A DNA stretch of 64,000 bases from Raphanus sativus (GCF_000801105.2 NC_079515.1:38201920-38265919); one strand, 5' to 3'; counted from the first letter of the stretch, positions 24,595 to 36,901 are shown. Notes: generated by a model from the sequence alone, not told the origin. Numbers and translations: made by a program.

Positions 24595-25543
24595 ATGTTC
24601 GAGAATAGGTATCCGTTCAGAGGATCTTCTTCCGCCGGCAAATACTCTTCGCCACCGCCGCCACAGACTGTCAATGGTAAGAACTGAAAAACCTAAGTTT
24701 GCATATTCTTCTTCTAGCTTTCTCTAATTTATTTCTCTGCTTGGTTACAATGGCACACCTAAGAGTCGGATCTTATTACGAAATCGATCACTCTGTTCTC
24801 CCTCTCAGAGTCTCAGATCGCCACAGCAACTCAAGTCCATCTGAATCGTCATGGTATCAATACTACACCGTTTCTATGTTACTTTATTAGTTTGTTCTTC
24901 TATCGATGTTCCGTTGGGTTATTACTTTTCAGGTGAGCAAAATCACTAGAAGCGATTAACTCTCCTGGTGGAGAATGTATATGTGTAATAATCAATGTTT
25001 TTCCTGGTGGAGTACTGAATCATTAACTCTCCAAGCAGGAATCTATGTATATATGAGTTACTTTGCCCATGAAAGTGAAAGCGTGCCTTAAGGTTTATGG
25101 TTTGTATTTTTTTGGTTATTCTCGGGATTTAATGGTTTTTGGTTTTCTCAATTTACAGCGAGAGAAAGGTTAGCTTTTTACTTGATGCGGAGGACACTAT
25201 TGCTGAATACGAGAATAATGCAAAGGCGAAAAGAACAGAAAAACTGGAGAAACAGGAAGGCTAAGCACTTGATCGTTTGAACAATCTCGACCATGTAACT
25301 AAAGTTGAGTTTTTACACCGCCTCAATGACTTAAAAGATGGGTTCCGGAGTTTGCTGGTATACATTTAAAAGAACTTTGATTCTCCATGAATCCTCTTTG
25401 ATCCACAGCTTTCAGAAAAAGACAATGTGATGATCCTTTTGTTGTTTTTGTAGGAGTCTGTTGGTACTTCAAGGGCGATAACGTCTGAAGATGTTGAGCA
25501 GATGTTCTCAAAGATGAAAAATAAACGGAAAAGGATGGAGTGA
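24595..25543 (+). pseudogene. Unrecognised small coiled-coil protein gene with in-frame stop
   Basis: Not recognised. The first exon is 24595-24676 (MFENRYPFRGSSSAGKYSS, then a Pro run). A fragment VGSYYEIDHSVLPLR lies at about 24766-24815. The next exon is 25159-25357 (ERKVSFLLDAEDTIAEYENN, Lys/Glu-rich, helical). The last is 25454-25543 (ESVGTSRAITSEDVEQMFSK, then a basic tail KNKRKRME). Within the third, TAA at 25262-25264 interrupts an otherwise continuous frame that resumes LDRLNNLDHVTKVEFLHRL. The conserved-looking sequence on both sides argues for a recent nonsense mutation or an alternative short form. No full-length frame can be assembled without crossing it. Confidence 0.55.
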
Positions 25544-26378
25544 GTTTAGTAGTCAATGATCAGAGGAGGTATGAGTATAATAAAGGTATTAAAGTCGTTT
25601 CGTTTACACATAAAGATGTGTGTTTCGTTAGTTCATCTCTGCTCTTTTAACTACCTTTAGCTCCTAAGTTATGCAAACAACTATGTACTTCAGGTATGGA
25701 GCTTGAAGCTTTTGTGTAACTGCTCTGATTAATTGATGTTATATTGGATTGTGCTTGGTTTGGTATTAAAATTCAAGTCAAATTACTGTAGAATTTATGT
25801 GTACAAATTAAAATAAAATTGAGTTACACTACACTAGCAATAAAACAATAAATATATATTTATATATGATGTTAATTAAATTTAGTTTACGATACTAAAT
25901 TTAGGTATGCCTTTGACAAGAAGTACCTAAATTATGCAAAATTATAGTGAGTTAAAAACTAAAACGTGGTTCGGTGTGTTGGCGTTCGTTGGAAAGTGAC
26001 CAGTACACCCACCTCCACGCAGATATAATAATCAGTTTTCAAAACAATTTAATTTGGACATGTTATCCTTCAGTAACAGAGGCACATGTTGTGAAGAATA
26101 AAATAGATTAACTCATTGGATGGTCCGAATGCCCTTTCTCAAAAAAAAAAAAATTTGATTGGAAGATCTGTATACAACACCAACAATAAAGAAGTAAGTT
26201 TCTGAAGTTAAGATTAACAAACTAAAGGTATAATAACATTTAAAAGAATAATATTCGATATCTGTACTTATCTTCACAATAAATAGTTTGTTCCATGCTT
26301 TGGAACATCTATCCATGCCACAACAGATTTTGTAACCAAATAAGGCTAATAGGTTACTAATATGATGTAAACAAAATA
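25544..26378. other. Gene-free spacer
   Basis: 3' flank of the unrecognised gene and AT-rich DNA. The minus-strand frame 26113-26454 overlaps a MITE and shows no conserved protein. Confidence 0.6.
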
Positions 26379-26590
26379 CTTCATCTGTTCCGTAATATAA
26401 GATGTTTTGGAAGATAATATTATTAATAATATAAACTGAAAATAATTTGACCAATCATAAATAAAGTAGTTAAGTATTATTGGTTAACCATTTTTCAATA
26501 AAATTAAAGTATCTTAAAACTATCAAAATATCTTATGTTTTGAAACATCAAAATTTCTTCAAAACATTTTCTATTATACAACGGAGGGAG
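26379..26590. mobile_element. Stowaway-type MITE 1
   Basis: The left end is TA|CTTCATCTGTTCCGTAATAT. The right end, read inversely, is CTCCCTCCGTTGTATAATAG flanked by TA. Length is 212 bp. The CTCCCTCCGT terminus and TA target are hallmarks of Stowaway (Tc1/mariner) elements. The interior is AT-rich and non-coding. Confidence 0.8.
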
Positions 26591-27094
26591 TATGATATTA
26601 AAACAAGAGGATACGAAAAATTGTTGTGGCTAACAAAGAAGAAGAGTTCATCTAATTCCAAATGATGATGTAAAATAAGCTAAATAAAGAATGAAATCCA
26701 GATTTTTAAATTAATCTTATATGTAACTAAACTTAATACTTTTCAATCAAATAAAAAAATAGCCATTACACTTTCAAATTGTCATGCATATGTTCAAACT
26801 TAGATTATCCTGCATATATTTAACATTAAAGTTTCGTGCGTATATTTAAACTTAAATTTATTTTATAATAACCTCAAAATTAACTATGTAGAGCTATTAA
26901 TTTGATTGAAGATTTCTATATCATTGATTTCTAAATAATATTGATACATGTTCTGAATTATAAAACCACAACAAAGTCATATTTAGACTTAACAAAAAAA
27001 CAAATTCAGAGCTAAACTAATATTTAAATTTTAAGTTAATAAAAATTATATTAAATATTTACTCTAACTATTTTAACTATTTTTTAAATAACAT

Positions 27095-27121
27095 CCCGCC
27101 CGTAGGGCGGGCCGACCCTAG
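27095..27121 (+). mobile_element. Helitron 3' terminus (5' end not located)
   Basis: Hairpin CCCGCCC-GTA-GGGCGGG (27095-27111) followed by CTAG (27118-27121) and T. AT-rich DNA upstream (from about 26600) is probably the element body, but no TC 5' end of the family seen at 6411 was found. Confidence 0.7.
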
Positions 27122-27149
27122 TATATATATATATTAGAAGCCGGTACGC

Positions 27150-27495
27150 CGTTTAAGGTATTTTATTACCTGAAGATCACTTTCATTAGTTGTCTGAATC
27201 ATTTCGCTTCGGACAGCTGGACTCCTGATATACAATTACATTTGTACCCATAGCCATCTGGCACTGGCGCCATATCCACGTAATTACATCATACAAGTGA
27301 GGGCATTTATGTAGTTTAGGAAAATGTTCATCACCTCCTTCCTGTGTCAGTTCTTTTCGAGAGGGAAGAGAAAACTAAAGAGAATCAGATCTACTTAAAA
27401 TCCCCAAATTCAATTTCAAATTTCCGAACCCTAGATTTTTCAATTGGGTCCGTACATCTCCAATCCGCCACCGGGATCGAAACCCCTCGAATTGG
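27150..27495 (+). promoter_or_regulatory. Promoter and 5' UTR of LMBR1-like copy 1
   Basis: The stretch 27200-27284 (TGAATCAT...TTCGGACAGC...AGCCATCTGGC...GTAAT) is matched at 31985-32120 in front of the transposon, marking the ancestral promoter of the tandem duplicate. The leader from about 27340 is purine-rich. Confidence 0.6.
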
Positions 27496-30400
27496 ATGGG
27501 CGATTTCAACCTCGCTCTCGTGATCGTCGCGATCGTCGTCTGCGTCATCGTCTTCATCTCAAGCATCTACCTCCTCGTCAACTACCAGCACCCGGACGAT
27601 GCGAACCAGGCGTATTTCCCCAAGTTCGTCGTCGTCTTCGGCCTCTCCATCGCCATGATATCGATTCTCATGTTGCCTGCCGACGTGGCGAATCGGCACG
27701 CTTGTCGTCACGCGATTTACAACGGCGCTTGTAACCTCACGTTGCCTATGAAGGATCTCTGGCTTGCGGTTTACATCGTTGACGCTATCCTCGTCTTCTT
27801 TGTTATCCCCTTTGCTATGTTTTTCTATGAAGGGGACCAGGAAAAGTTCGTGTCTTTCGATGAAACTAATCACTTTCTTTTGTTTTTGTAGTTTTGTTTT
27901 AATTCGAATGTTGATGAATGTGTTTTGTTTTGTTTTTTTTCTTCAGGACTATGGGGAAAAGGATTAAAAGTGCCTTACTTTGGGTTGTAAGCACGGCTGT
28001 TGTCTGTGCTCTGGTGCTCGGTATCTTATACGGTTAGTCTTCTGTTGGCTGAGCATGTAGTATGAACGTTTGGTCTTATCTTCACTATGATATGGTATCT
28101 TTTGACTGCATTTCTATGCTTATTTCAGTTACCTCATTAGGGCTTGTGTCCAGATCTTTTGTAATGTTTCTACTAGGAATAGCTTGCTTACAGTTGTTGG
28201 TAACATCTTTATCTTAAACTGCATAAGTTATAAACTCTCATGGTTGTTGAGTTTTAAGCCGTTAATGGTTGTGTTTCATTTCGTGTTCCATGGTATACTC
28301 TTTTACATAATGTTTGTGGTAGAAGTAGCTTATAATTGTTGGTAACATCTTTATCTTATCTACAGAAGTTATAAGCTGTCCAGAGTTATTGAGTCTTAAA
28401 TGAGCCGTTCATGGTTGTGTTTAATCTCGTGGCCATTGGATTCACTCTCTTTTACATCATGTTAGGTGTCATTGGAAAGGTGGACTTCACTGTCAGGCAC
28501 TTGGCTTCTGGCACGACCTCTTTCCCTACTTCCTGGCAGTTTTCAAATAATCAGCCATGTATCGGTAACACTGCTCGTCAGGTATTATTTGCTTCTTCAT
28601 TGCGCCATTGGCATTTTTTATTCACCATGATTCGTTTATGCCATAGAGAGTTTCAGCTTGTAACATATTTCCTCTCTTTCTCTTTCTCTCTGGTTTAATC
28701 GATGCAGTGCTCAGCATTTACAGCTAGTGTCGCATCTGAGAAAACGTGGAGCATGCGTACTACCTTTCCAGAATACGTTGTTGCTCTTGCTACCATTGTT
28801 GGTTCAGTTCTTTTCACGGTATGAGCATTTGTTCTGTCTTGCTGAGAAGTGCCTTGCGTTGTATACTTGGATAGGATAAGATAGGATAGGATAGAAACTG
28901 TCTTATATTAAGGATTCGTCATTGACCAACACAAGCTCTCAGCAAACAAGATGCATGGCGCGATCTAGTTCTGTATCTTTTTTAGTTAATTGGTGTTTTT
29001 AGTTTTAAATTTCAATTAAAAAAAAAATAAAAAAACGAATTGTTCTCTCCAATGTTTCTAGATATTTGGTGGCGTTGGTATTGCCTGCCTGCCATTAGGA
29101 CTTATCACTGCATTCATCCGGCGACCAAAGGCTGTTATCACTCGATCACAATATATAAAGGTTTGGTTATTGTTCTTCTCAGGAATCATGTCTTCTAGAT
29201 CTCAAGTCATTTCCACTCTCACTTTCTAATTAAACTCCGTAATGTTTTACAGGAAGCAACTGAGCTAGGGAAAAAGGCTCGAGAACTAAAGAAAGCAGCT
29301 GATGGACTTCGTCAGGAAGAAAAAAATGGTGCTAAGGGCAGGGCATGGAGGAAAAATGTTAAAGCAGTTGAAAAGGTACATATTATATCTCACGGTTTTG
29401 TATCTTCTCTCAGGTTTGTTTCATAATTCAAATTGGAAAATCTGCCTGAATTTTGAGCTCTTAGTGTCCCCTGAATCCTTGAATGTGGTTAACCTGCAGG
29501 AGTTACTCCAATTGGAGGAAGATGTGAACCTCTTAGAAGAAGCGTATCCGCAAGGAGAGAAGGTAAGACGAGTGTATCTCACAACTATATCTAATTTCTT
29601 TGAGTTATTCAACTATTATATGGCCTTTTTTTCTTTTCAGGCAGAAACTGCTTGGGCTTTCACTGTACTCGGATACTTGGCCAAGTTTATTCTTGGAATC
29701 ATAGGGTTAGAACTTTATAAGATAATAATCGTTATTGGCTAGATGTTAAATAAGCCGTCATAGCTAAGCCTCTGGTGTTTTTTCTTTTTTGTCTTTGTAG
29801 ATTGATCGTTTCTGTTGCTTGGATTGCGCATATTATTATATATCTGCTTGTCGACCCTCCTCTTTCCCCTTTTCTTAACGAGGTTTTTATTAAGCTTGAT
29901 GACGTCTGGGGTAAGTTTATCTTCTGTCCTTGTTATGTTATCCTATATTAAGGCTCCTCATGTCTCTGCCTGACTCCTATGTTGGTATGTGCGGAAATTC
30001 TCTAGGTCTTCTTGGAACTGCTGCCTTTGCTTTCTTCTGTTTCTACCTTCTACTCGCTGTTATCGCTGGGGCAATGATGCTGGGTTTGAAGCTTGTCTTC
30101 ATTACCATTCATCCGATGAAGTAAAACCACATCTATTGATTCTAACAGTGTTTGGCTATTTTCCAAGATTATTATTCCCTTCTCTTTTAATTTCTAATTG
30201 GCCAATTTAAACTTGTTTTCAGATGGGGAGCTACTTTAATGAACTCTTTCCTCTTCAATGTTGGGCTCATTCTTCTTTGTTCCATCAGGTAAGCCACACT
30301 AAATCTAATTGTCTTTGGGGCGAATGCATGAATCAATAGAAGTAACTGATGTTTTTTTTTTTAAATTGCAGTGTGATTCAGTTCTGTGCCACTGCATTTG

Positions 30401-30789
30401 GATACTACGCTCAAGCCACTGCTGCTCAGGAGATCTTTGGCCACACATTGCAGTCACTTCGAGGAATCAAGTATCTCTACAAGTAAGTAGTAACGGTTTA
30501 GGCACATAGCTGTCTTTTAAACTGTATCTGTCTACTGTCTTATTGAGAGAGGTCGATGTGGTATATATCTCAGGTACAACGTGTTCCAAATCGGGTTTGT
30601 TATCCTGGCTGGATTGACCTTCCTATATTACATTGCCTTCGTAAGTCCTAGTTCATCTCTGATGTTTACTTGCCCAGTTTTGTCTTCTGTATAAATGTTA
30701 TGAAGAATGATATGTTGTTTCTGGTGTTTTTTTTTTGGTAGGGATGGAGAAGAAAGAAACCTAGCGCCCGTTTCCAGCTCTCTTCTTAA
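27496..30789 (+). CDS. LMBR1-like multi-pass membrane protein, copy 1 (complete)
   Basis: Member of the LMBR1/LMBD1 family of eight- to nine-span membrane proteins; the plant members are poorly characterised. Fourteen exons: 27496-27845, 27947-28032, 28466-28581, 28708-28818, 29062-29160, 29253-29375, 29500-29562, 29641-29705, 29801-29910, 30006-30120, 30223-30288, 30372-30482, 30574-30640 and 30742-30789. All borders are GT-AG and phases agree, giving 509 aa, the length I recall for the Arabidopsis gene. The N-terminus [20 protein letters not shown] is a hydrophobic span. A basic, Glu-rich cytosolic loop follows ([29 protein letters not shown]). Late spans are [32 protein letters not shown] and [12 protein letters not shown]. 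The 3' UTR extends past 31150. It is intact and tandemly duplicated downstream. Confidence 0.95.
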
Positions 30790-31155
30790 TGTGAAAGTAT
30801 TTCCCTTTCGTTGGGGATCTGATTGAGTGCTGTCCACACAAAGTGTCTGATTTGTTTCCGGATCATACCGGAAGTACCTGGAGACTCTGCTTGTGCTTAT
30901 GAGTTTTTTTTTTTTAATATTGTTTCTCATTTTTTTTTGTTATGTATTTACTGTTTGGTTGAGCAACTGTTAGCTGTCCTGTCTTGTCTTGTCTTGGTTT
31001 ATTGTATTGTACTGTCTTCTGATGCCAGATTATGTAGTGAGAAGCCTTACATCTCACAAGACATTGCCTTAGACTCTGCGATAGATTTCCTTGTGGTTAA
31101 GGACTGTAACCGAATAGCTGTTTGGGAAACAGATGTTATGATCCTGACTACCGAA

Positions 31156-31432
31156 GGCCATCTGCATTAGGGGATCAAAAGAGGAGTTCACACATTTCTC
31201 AAAAAAGAGAGTATTATAACTCAACCTGTGGGAGTTCATGGGAAAGAGGCGGTTCATCACTGTTTTTGTGGGTTCCACGCGGGTCAACACTGTTTTTGTG
31301 GGCTTCACGACACGTGGCGGCCCACGATTGGTTACATTATTATTATTATTTAAAAAAAAAATAAACAGGAAAAATAATAATAAAGAATTACCTTGTGAAC
31401 CCTATAGAGAGGAATCACTGATACAGATGGCC
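31156..31432. mobile_element. PIF/Harbinger-type MITE in LMBR1 copy 1 3' region
   Basis: A 277-bp insertion absent from the duplicate, where CTACC runs directly into TAACCG at 45080. The termini are GGCCATCTGCAT and ATACAGATGGCC, inverted repeats. Flanks are GAA (31153-31155, presumably mutated TAA) and TAA (31433-31435), the 3-bp TWA target of PIF/Harbinger elements. An internal ACTGTTTTTGTGGG word occurs twice. Confidence 0.85.
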
Positions 31433-31520
31433 TAACCGTAAAGTTCATCAGAATACACTTTTAATCATGTTTTTATGTTTTCATCGAATTAGTATGCGTG
31501 TCCTATAACCTATGTTACAT

Positions 31521-31600
31521 GAAAACAGAAGCGGATACGCGGAAGTAGAAGCGTAGAAATGAAAACGGAAGCGGATACGCGGAAGTAAAAGCGTAGAAGT
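31521..31600. repeat. 40-bp tandem duplication
   Basis: Two units, 31521-31560 and 31561-31600, GAAAAC(A/G)GAAGCGGATACGC..., differ at four positions. They lie just beyond the end of the LMBR1 duplication unit. Confidence 0.9.
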
Positions 31601-31984
31601 GAAAATTTCTAAAAGATAGGAAGCGGAAACGTATCGTTTTTACAGAAATAAAAATAGCAATGAATTAGAGATGCTATAAAAATCATACACCTACATTTCA
31701 AACAATTATACACTGATAAAAATATACTTAAATTTAAAATTTATTTTAAATAGTTTTCATTATTGTATTAACGCAGATATAAAATTACATATTTAAAATA
31801 TCGATTTATGTTTTAAATATTCACTGAATGTATTAATTTAAACCTTTGAATAAAATTTTGATTTTTATATTATTTAACTAGATATGGTTAATAATAATTT
31901 AAATATTAATATAATTCTTTTTTGTTATTATTTTATATTATTTCTGGGTAAATATTTTTTATATAATATTTTAAAACATTTTCC

Positions 31985-32120
31985 GTTTGGTTTGGATTGT
32001 CCCTTTTGGCCGGGCCTAAGCTGGCTGAATCATGTTGTTTCGGACAGCTTGTCTTGTCTCCAAATATAATAGTCAACTACATCTTTACCCCAAAGCCATC
32101 TGGCGCTATATCATCGTAAT
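31985..32120 (+). promoter_or_regulatory. Detached promoter of LMBR1-like copy 2
   Basis: Aligns with the copy 1 promoter at 27190-27284: TGAATCATG, TTTCGGACAGCTTG, AGCCATCTGGC and the final ATCGTAAT are shared in order. The retrotransposon LTR begins immediately after GTAAT. Confidence 0.8.
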
Positions 32121-32574
32121 TGTTAGAACCGAGTTCGGTCGAAACTAGTAAAGAGAAGACGAAGAACTCGTCTGTGGGTTTAACAAAGACGTTTTATAGA
32201 TGAAGTTATCAGGACCAGGTTACAGTGGGAATGTAAAGAAGAAGACAAGACGGAGCTCGAAGAGCTGGCTGGAAAACAATACAAGATAACGGATAGAGAT
32301 GAGAGAAAACCCTAGATCTAGCCGTCTTGTGAGTGTGTAAAAGTGTCGATCCCCTCTCTCTAGCACCTCCTCCTTCCTTTTATAGATGACTCTGCCAGTT
32401 CGCCCTAGGATTCGCTGTCCCGTATGGGCTTTAGTCGATAGGTCGGTTAAATGGGCCGTTGCCCTTTGGTCGCCAGGTCGACTAGAAGTCCTCTTAGTGG
32501 GCTGTCTTTTAGGCCTGTCTTCTGTGGATCGACAGGTGATGTGTCATCGTTCGCCGGGCCTTTGGAGGGATACA
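32121..32574 (-). repeat. 3' LTR of the Tat element
   Basis: On the minus strand it starts TGTATCCCTCC (32574) and ends GGTTCTAACA (32121), a TG..CA LTR of 454 bp. A minus-strand TATA box CTATAAAAGG lies at about 32376-32385 and the polypurine tract TGTAGAGGGGAGAT at 32575-32588 directly precedes it. Only one LTR is visible, so the right border is inferred from the PPT/TG junction. Confidence 0.75.
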
Positions 32575-32749
32575 ATCTCCCCTCTACAGTAAGTCCCCCC
32601 CAGTTCGTCTGTAGTTAACGATAGCATTACTCTGACGGACTGTTTGTAAGAGAGGTTTTGGTGAATCGATGATCATTTGCCTGTCCGGTGTCTCGGTACT
32701 GCCCCGTATGCGGGCATTTGGTCGCTGACTTCAGAGCTGACTATAGGCA

Positions 32750-33400
32750 GACTTACTCGGGGGTTTTGTCGCGATGTCCCCCACGAGGCCTTCAAAAGGC
32801 GGTTTTACTCGCGTGTTTTGGGGCTTGGTTTGTCGCGGCGTCCCAGTAAGGCCTCCGAAAGTGAATTTACTCGCTGGCTTGCTTGGTTGGTCGCGGTTTT
32901 GGTTTGATTCGTCGTGATGCTCCTGCGGGTCCCCGAGTGCGAGTTTACTCGCTGGTACGTCGTTTTGCCGTGAGGGACAGCACTCGCGTTTATCCAACGC
33001 TAGCGATCATAAGTAAGTAGACGAAAGATCCATCTGTCGCGGGGTTTATGAGAGACCTTCAGAGATGATTTTACTCGCAGGTATGTCTGTTTGGTCGCGA
33101 AGAGCAGCGAGACACTTCAGCAGCCGGATTCGGAGCTTGCGCAAAGGCAAAGCCGTAGTGAATCGGTAGCAGGCTATGTTGTCTGGCGCGACTCGCGAGC
33201 TTGGTTCCACACATCGTGTTATGCCTCTGTGATTCCGAATCAAATTTTACTCGCTTCCTTTTCCTCCTTCAGTCGCGTTGTCTCCCTGCTGTTTCGAAGC
33301 GCGGTTTTACTCGCTGATGATACGCGTTAACCCGCGTGGTGCTTGGAGGCTTCTGTCTGCTTTAGACGCGAATTTACTCGCCGCTTTCTCTCTCTTCCTT
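32750..33400. repeat. Degenerate tandem repeat with recurring TTTACTCGC motif
   Basis: TTTACTCGC recurs near 32804, 32866, 32943, 33070, 33246, 33305 and 33373, each followed by a segment rich in GGTCGCGG/TGTCGCG words. The unit is roughly 60-70 bp, partly eroded. Related ACTCG/GTCGCGA words return after the antisense gene (37150-37310). Confidence 0.7.
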
Positions 33401-33615
33401 TGTCGAAACGGCTGGTTTATACCGGTTTGGTTCCGGTTTGACCAGTTCCCCAATCCTTGTCCTAATTCCGGTCTGATCGGTTCTTAATCTCCGGTTCGAT
33501 TTGTTAATCAAACCTTTGCGAGTCGAGAAAAGGGGGATTGCGGGCCTAATTAAAGCCCATTTAGGCCTTGTTAGACCTAATGATGGCACTTTGGGAACCG
33601 TGCTCCTTCCTTTGC

Positions 33616-33623
33616 TATAAATA
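33616..33623 (+). promoter_or_regulatory. TATA box of the antisense gene
   Basis: TATAAATA 140 bases before the ATG at 33756, followed by a pyrimidine-rich CTTTCGTCATTCTTCTCTGC stretch plausible as a start site and leader. It faces opposite to the LTR promoter. Confidence 0.65.
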
Positions 33624-33755
33624 GGTGGCTTTGCTTCACTTTCGTCATTCTTCTCTGCAGTCTCAGGTATCCTTCTTTGCTCTCCCTTCTCTCTAGATTT
33701 TCGATTGTTTCTCTCTCTAAGTCCTGTTGGTAAGGCTTGTCGTCTGCGAATCGCT

Positions 33756-36700
33756 ATGCCATCGGGGAGGCGATTGTCACGAGAAGAAAAGGGAAAGGCG
33801 GTTGCGGGTTCTGCTGCTCCGGTTGAGGTTAGGGCGCCGACGAACGCGGCTTCGGAAAGGGATCCGCCGGTTGTTGATTCGCAGAGGGGAGATGAAGCTG
33901 AGAAAGACGCGGGTTCTTCTCGCGAAGGCGATGGGAACGAGGAGCTTGAAGCGCAGGCACGATCTTATAGGGTTCCGATGAAGCGACTCAGAAGAGAGAG
34001 TGTGGAGCCTCCGGAATACAGGCCTACGCGCTATCATTCTGGCGACCGTTTCGAAGTGCTCCCGGGTATTCCTCGAGACACTTTACGCGATCCTGGGATC
34101 GAGGGTTATCGCTGGAGAAACGTGTTTCCGAGTTACTCTACTCATAGCAGCGTGAAACATCTATTGAAGAGTTGCGGTGCTGTCGGAGTTACCTATCTTG
34201 TTCCGTCTGTTAGGCAAAGGCCTTGGTCGCCACCTGTAGGGTTCCAATGCGTCTACGAGTCTTATTTCGGCGTGGATACGAAACTGTGGTTTCCTATTCC
34301 TCGCTTGATCACGGAATACGTTCGTCGTCGGGGCGTGGCGATTACCCAGTTCTTGAACGGATCGTTTAGGATTGCTGTCGCCTTAATGGTTATGGCTACT
34401 GCGGCGGACATCCCGATGAGCGTGAGGACTTTCGAGGAGCTGACCTTCCTGAGACCGATGCCTCACGGTTTGCATTCGATAAAGATGCGACCATCTTACA
34501 ACGTTCTTACCGGTTACCCGAACAAGACGAAAGACTGGCAACGATACTACTTCTACATTAAGTCGGACGAGCACGCGTTTGATGAGCCGCCGAGAGATGA
34601 CTTCCCGGTCCTTTGGGATCGTGAAATCGGTAGATCGTAGTTATCCTCGAGTTTCTTGATTTCTGAAGTATTAACCCGTTGACTTTCTTTTATGTTTTTT
34701 GCAGTTCGCCATCCGAATACGATCGCATATCCGGAGAACTTCTTTGAACACGCTCAAGCCATTGCAACGCTTAGTCATCGTCGGTGGCCTGATCTTAGTG
34801 CCGATTGGATACGTCGCTGTCAGGATCGCGTAGCGAGAGGTACTCGGTCTTCCTCCTTCCTCATTGATTAATCACAACTTTCCTGTCCTGATGATTTGCC
34901 TTATTATTACTCTTATGGTTACAGAGGTTTGGCGGTCCAGGTTGCCTTGCGTGATTATTCCCGGGAAAAAGCGTTTGTCGTTGTTTACGAGGAAGCAGCA
35001 AAAGCTAGTCAATAAGGCGAAAAAGATGAGGCAGACTCCTGACTTAAGCGCTATCCTGAAGGGGCAGTTAAAATCGCTCAGTAAGAAGAAATCTGTTTCC
35101 GCAGCTGAGAGTGAATCGGCGGGAGCGGTGCGCGGTGATCCTCCTCCGGTCGTGATTCCGGGCGGAAACGAAGATAACTCCGCAGTTACTGGGACCGAAA
35201 CGAAAGAAGAGGGGAAAAGTAGTCCCCTTAAGGATCAGCAGGAATCCACTCTCCCTGAAGATGAGCCTCTCGAGGCGCCCGAAGATGCAATGCAGCAGAA
35301 GTCAAAGAAAAAGAAGGGGAAGAAGAGATCCCGCGAAGCTTCTTCCAAAAAGGAGACCGAAGACTCGAACGCAAGTCGCGAAGATCTTGTTGAATCTTCT
35401 GCGAAGGACCCCTTGGAAGAGCGACCAAAGAAACTGAAGAAGCAGCGGACTGAGGTTGAACAGAGCTCCTCTCGCGGAGAGGATCTTCCAGTTGAAGAAG
35501 TTACTCCCGACGACCCTGCAGACAACTTTGTTCGCGACGAGAGAGAGAATCAGGGGTTTACCCCCGCATCTGACTCTTCTATCTTAAAGCAAAAGAAGGT
35601 TCCTGGAAAGAAAGCCGTCGTTTCGCGAAGTGCTCCTGCTCTGAGCGAAGGCGCTGTTGGAGACTCCGCTACTACCAAGGGACTCCAGATGAACTTTCCC
35701 GATTTAGTGAGCTTCTCATACAACGAGAACACTCTCTTGATCTCCAACCCGGTAAAATGCGCTGAATTGACTCGGCAAGTGAGGGGAGGCCCTGTTGCTC
35801 TTCCACCGGTGGAAAATCTCCTTTTCAAAGATGAGTACATAGAGGCTGCTCATGCTAGAAAACTGGTAACTCTTTTATCAAAGTCTATTTCGGTTTGTTA
35901 CTTCGGTTTCCTTCGTTACTTAAGTTGTTTTTCCTCTTGTTTCCACATTACAGAGCGATGGGATTATGAACCGCATGGTGGAGAGGTATGAGACTGAGCT
36001 GAGGCGAACTCAGGCGCAGTTGGGTGTCGCCGAAAATTCGGCTCGCGTTGCGGAAGCAGAGGTTGCTCGCGTCCGCAGGATGCATGAGGTCGCGGCAGCC
36101 AAAGCCGCTGAGGATAAACGGGTCCTTCGTGTGAAATTCGACGATTTGAAGACGAAGTTGCTGAATTCCCGATCTGCTGTCAAAATTCTTACTCGCGAGA
36201 AGGCTTCGTTGGAGATAGAGAAGGAAGGTCTGGTGAAAGAGCGGGATGCTGTAGTTAATAAGCTTATCTCGGAAAGGAAGAGGCTTAGGGATTCTCGAGT
36301 GTATGAGGTAACTCTCGAAAGAGCTAGGGTCGAGACGGCGATGACTTTGAAGGCTAATCGTCGCTTCGATAACATTCGGGATTACTCCGTTCGTCGCGAT
36401 AATTTCGAAATGGCACATAACCTGTTTGGGCAGGCGTCTGGAACACGAAAATGCCTTGAGCTAGCGATAGAGGAAGGCTATGATGTTGCTGAGGAGCTAC
36501 TCGGTATGTTCAAGACGCAAGAGGAGTTGTACGAGGTGGAGAAAGATAAGCTCATGGTTGGAGATATCCCCGAGGAGGACCTTAGACTCTCCCCACTTGT
36601 CTTACCTTCTCCATTCGTGAATGAAGAGATCCTCGCGGGAGTCGACAAGTACGGAACAAACGACAACTTTCTCGATCCGGGAAATTTGTCGAGGATGCAG

Positions 36701-36901
36701 TCGCCCGATGACTCCTTTGACACCATGGCGAAGAAACTGAATGAGGGCTCCAAGGTTGTGGATCAGGAGCCGGTTGAGAAGAAGATCGATGACGAGGCCG
36801 AAGATAGCGGGAAGGATGGAGGAAACACGGGTCTTCCGGGAAGCCCGGTGGTGACGACACTGCCTTCAGTTGTCGAGGATCGGGAGGATCCGGCGAACTA
36901 G
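33756..36901 (+). CDS. Antisense accessory gene of the Tat retrotransposon (putative plant transposon protein)
   Basis: Four exons: 33756-34629, 34705-34839, 34925-35865 and 35954-36901. Every intron is GT-AG and the sum is 2898 nt, exactly 966 codons (965 aa). The N-terminus is low-complexity and basic (MPSGRRLSREEKGKAVAG). A globular domain follows at about residues 100-300 (LPGIPRDTLRDPGIEGYRW, LITEYVRRRGVAITQFLNGS, YFYIKSDEHAF). It resembles the plant 'putative gypsy type transposon' family (Pfam Transposase_28), recognised by pattern only. The middle is Lys/Glu-rich and disordered. The C-terminal part is a long coiled coil (MVERYETELRRTQAQLGVAE onward). No catalytic residues are recognised. 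The function of such antisense genes is unknown. ATG 33756 was preferred over 33705, which lies in the leader. Confidence 0.8.
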
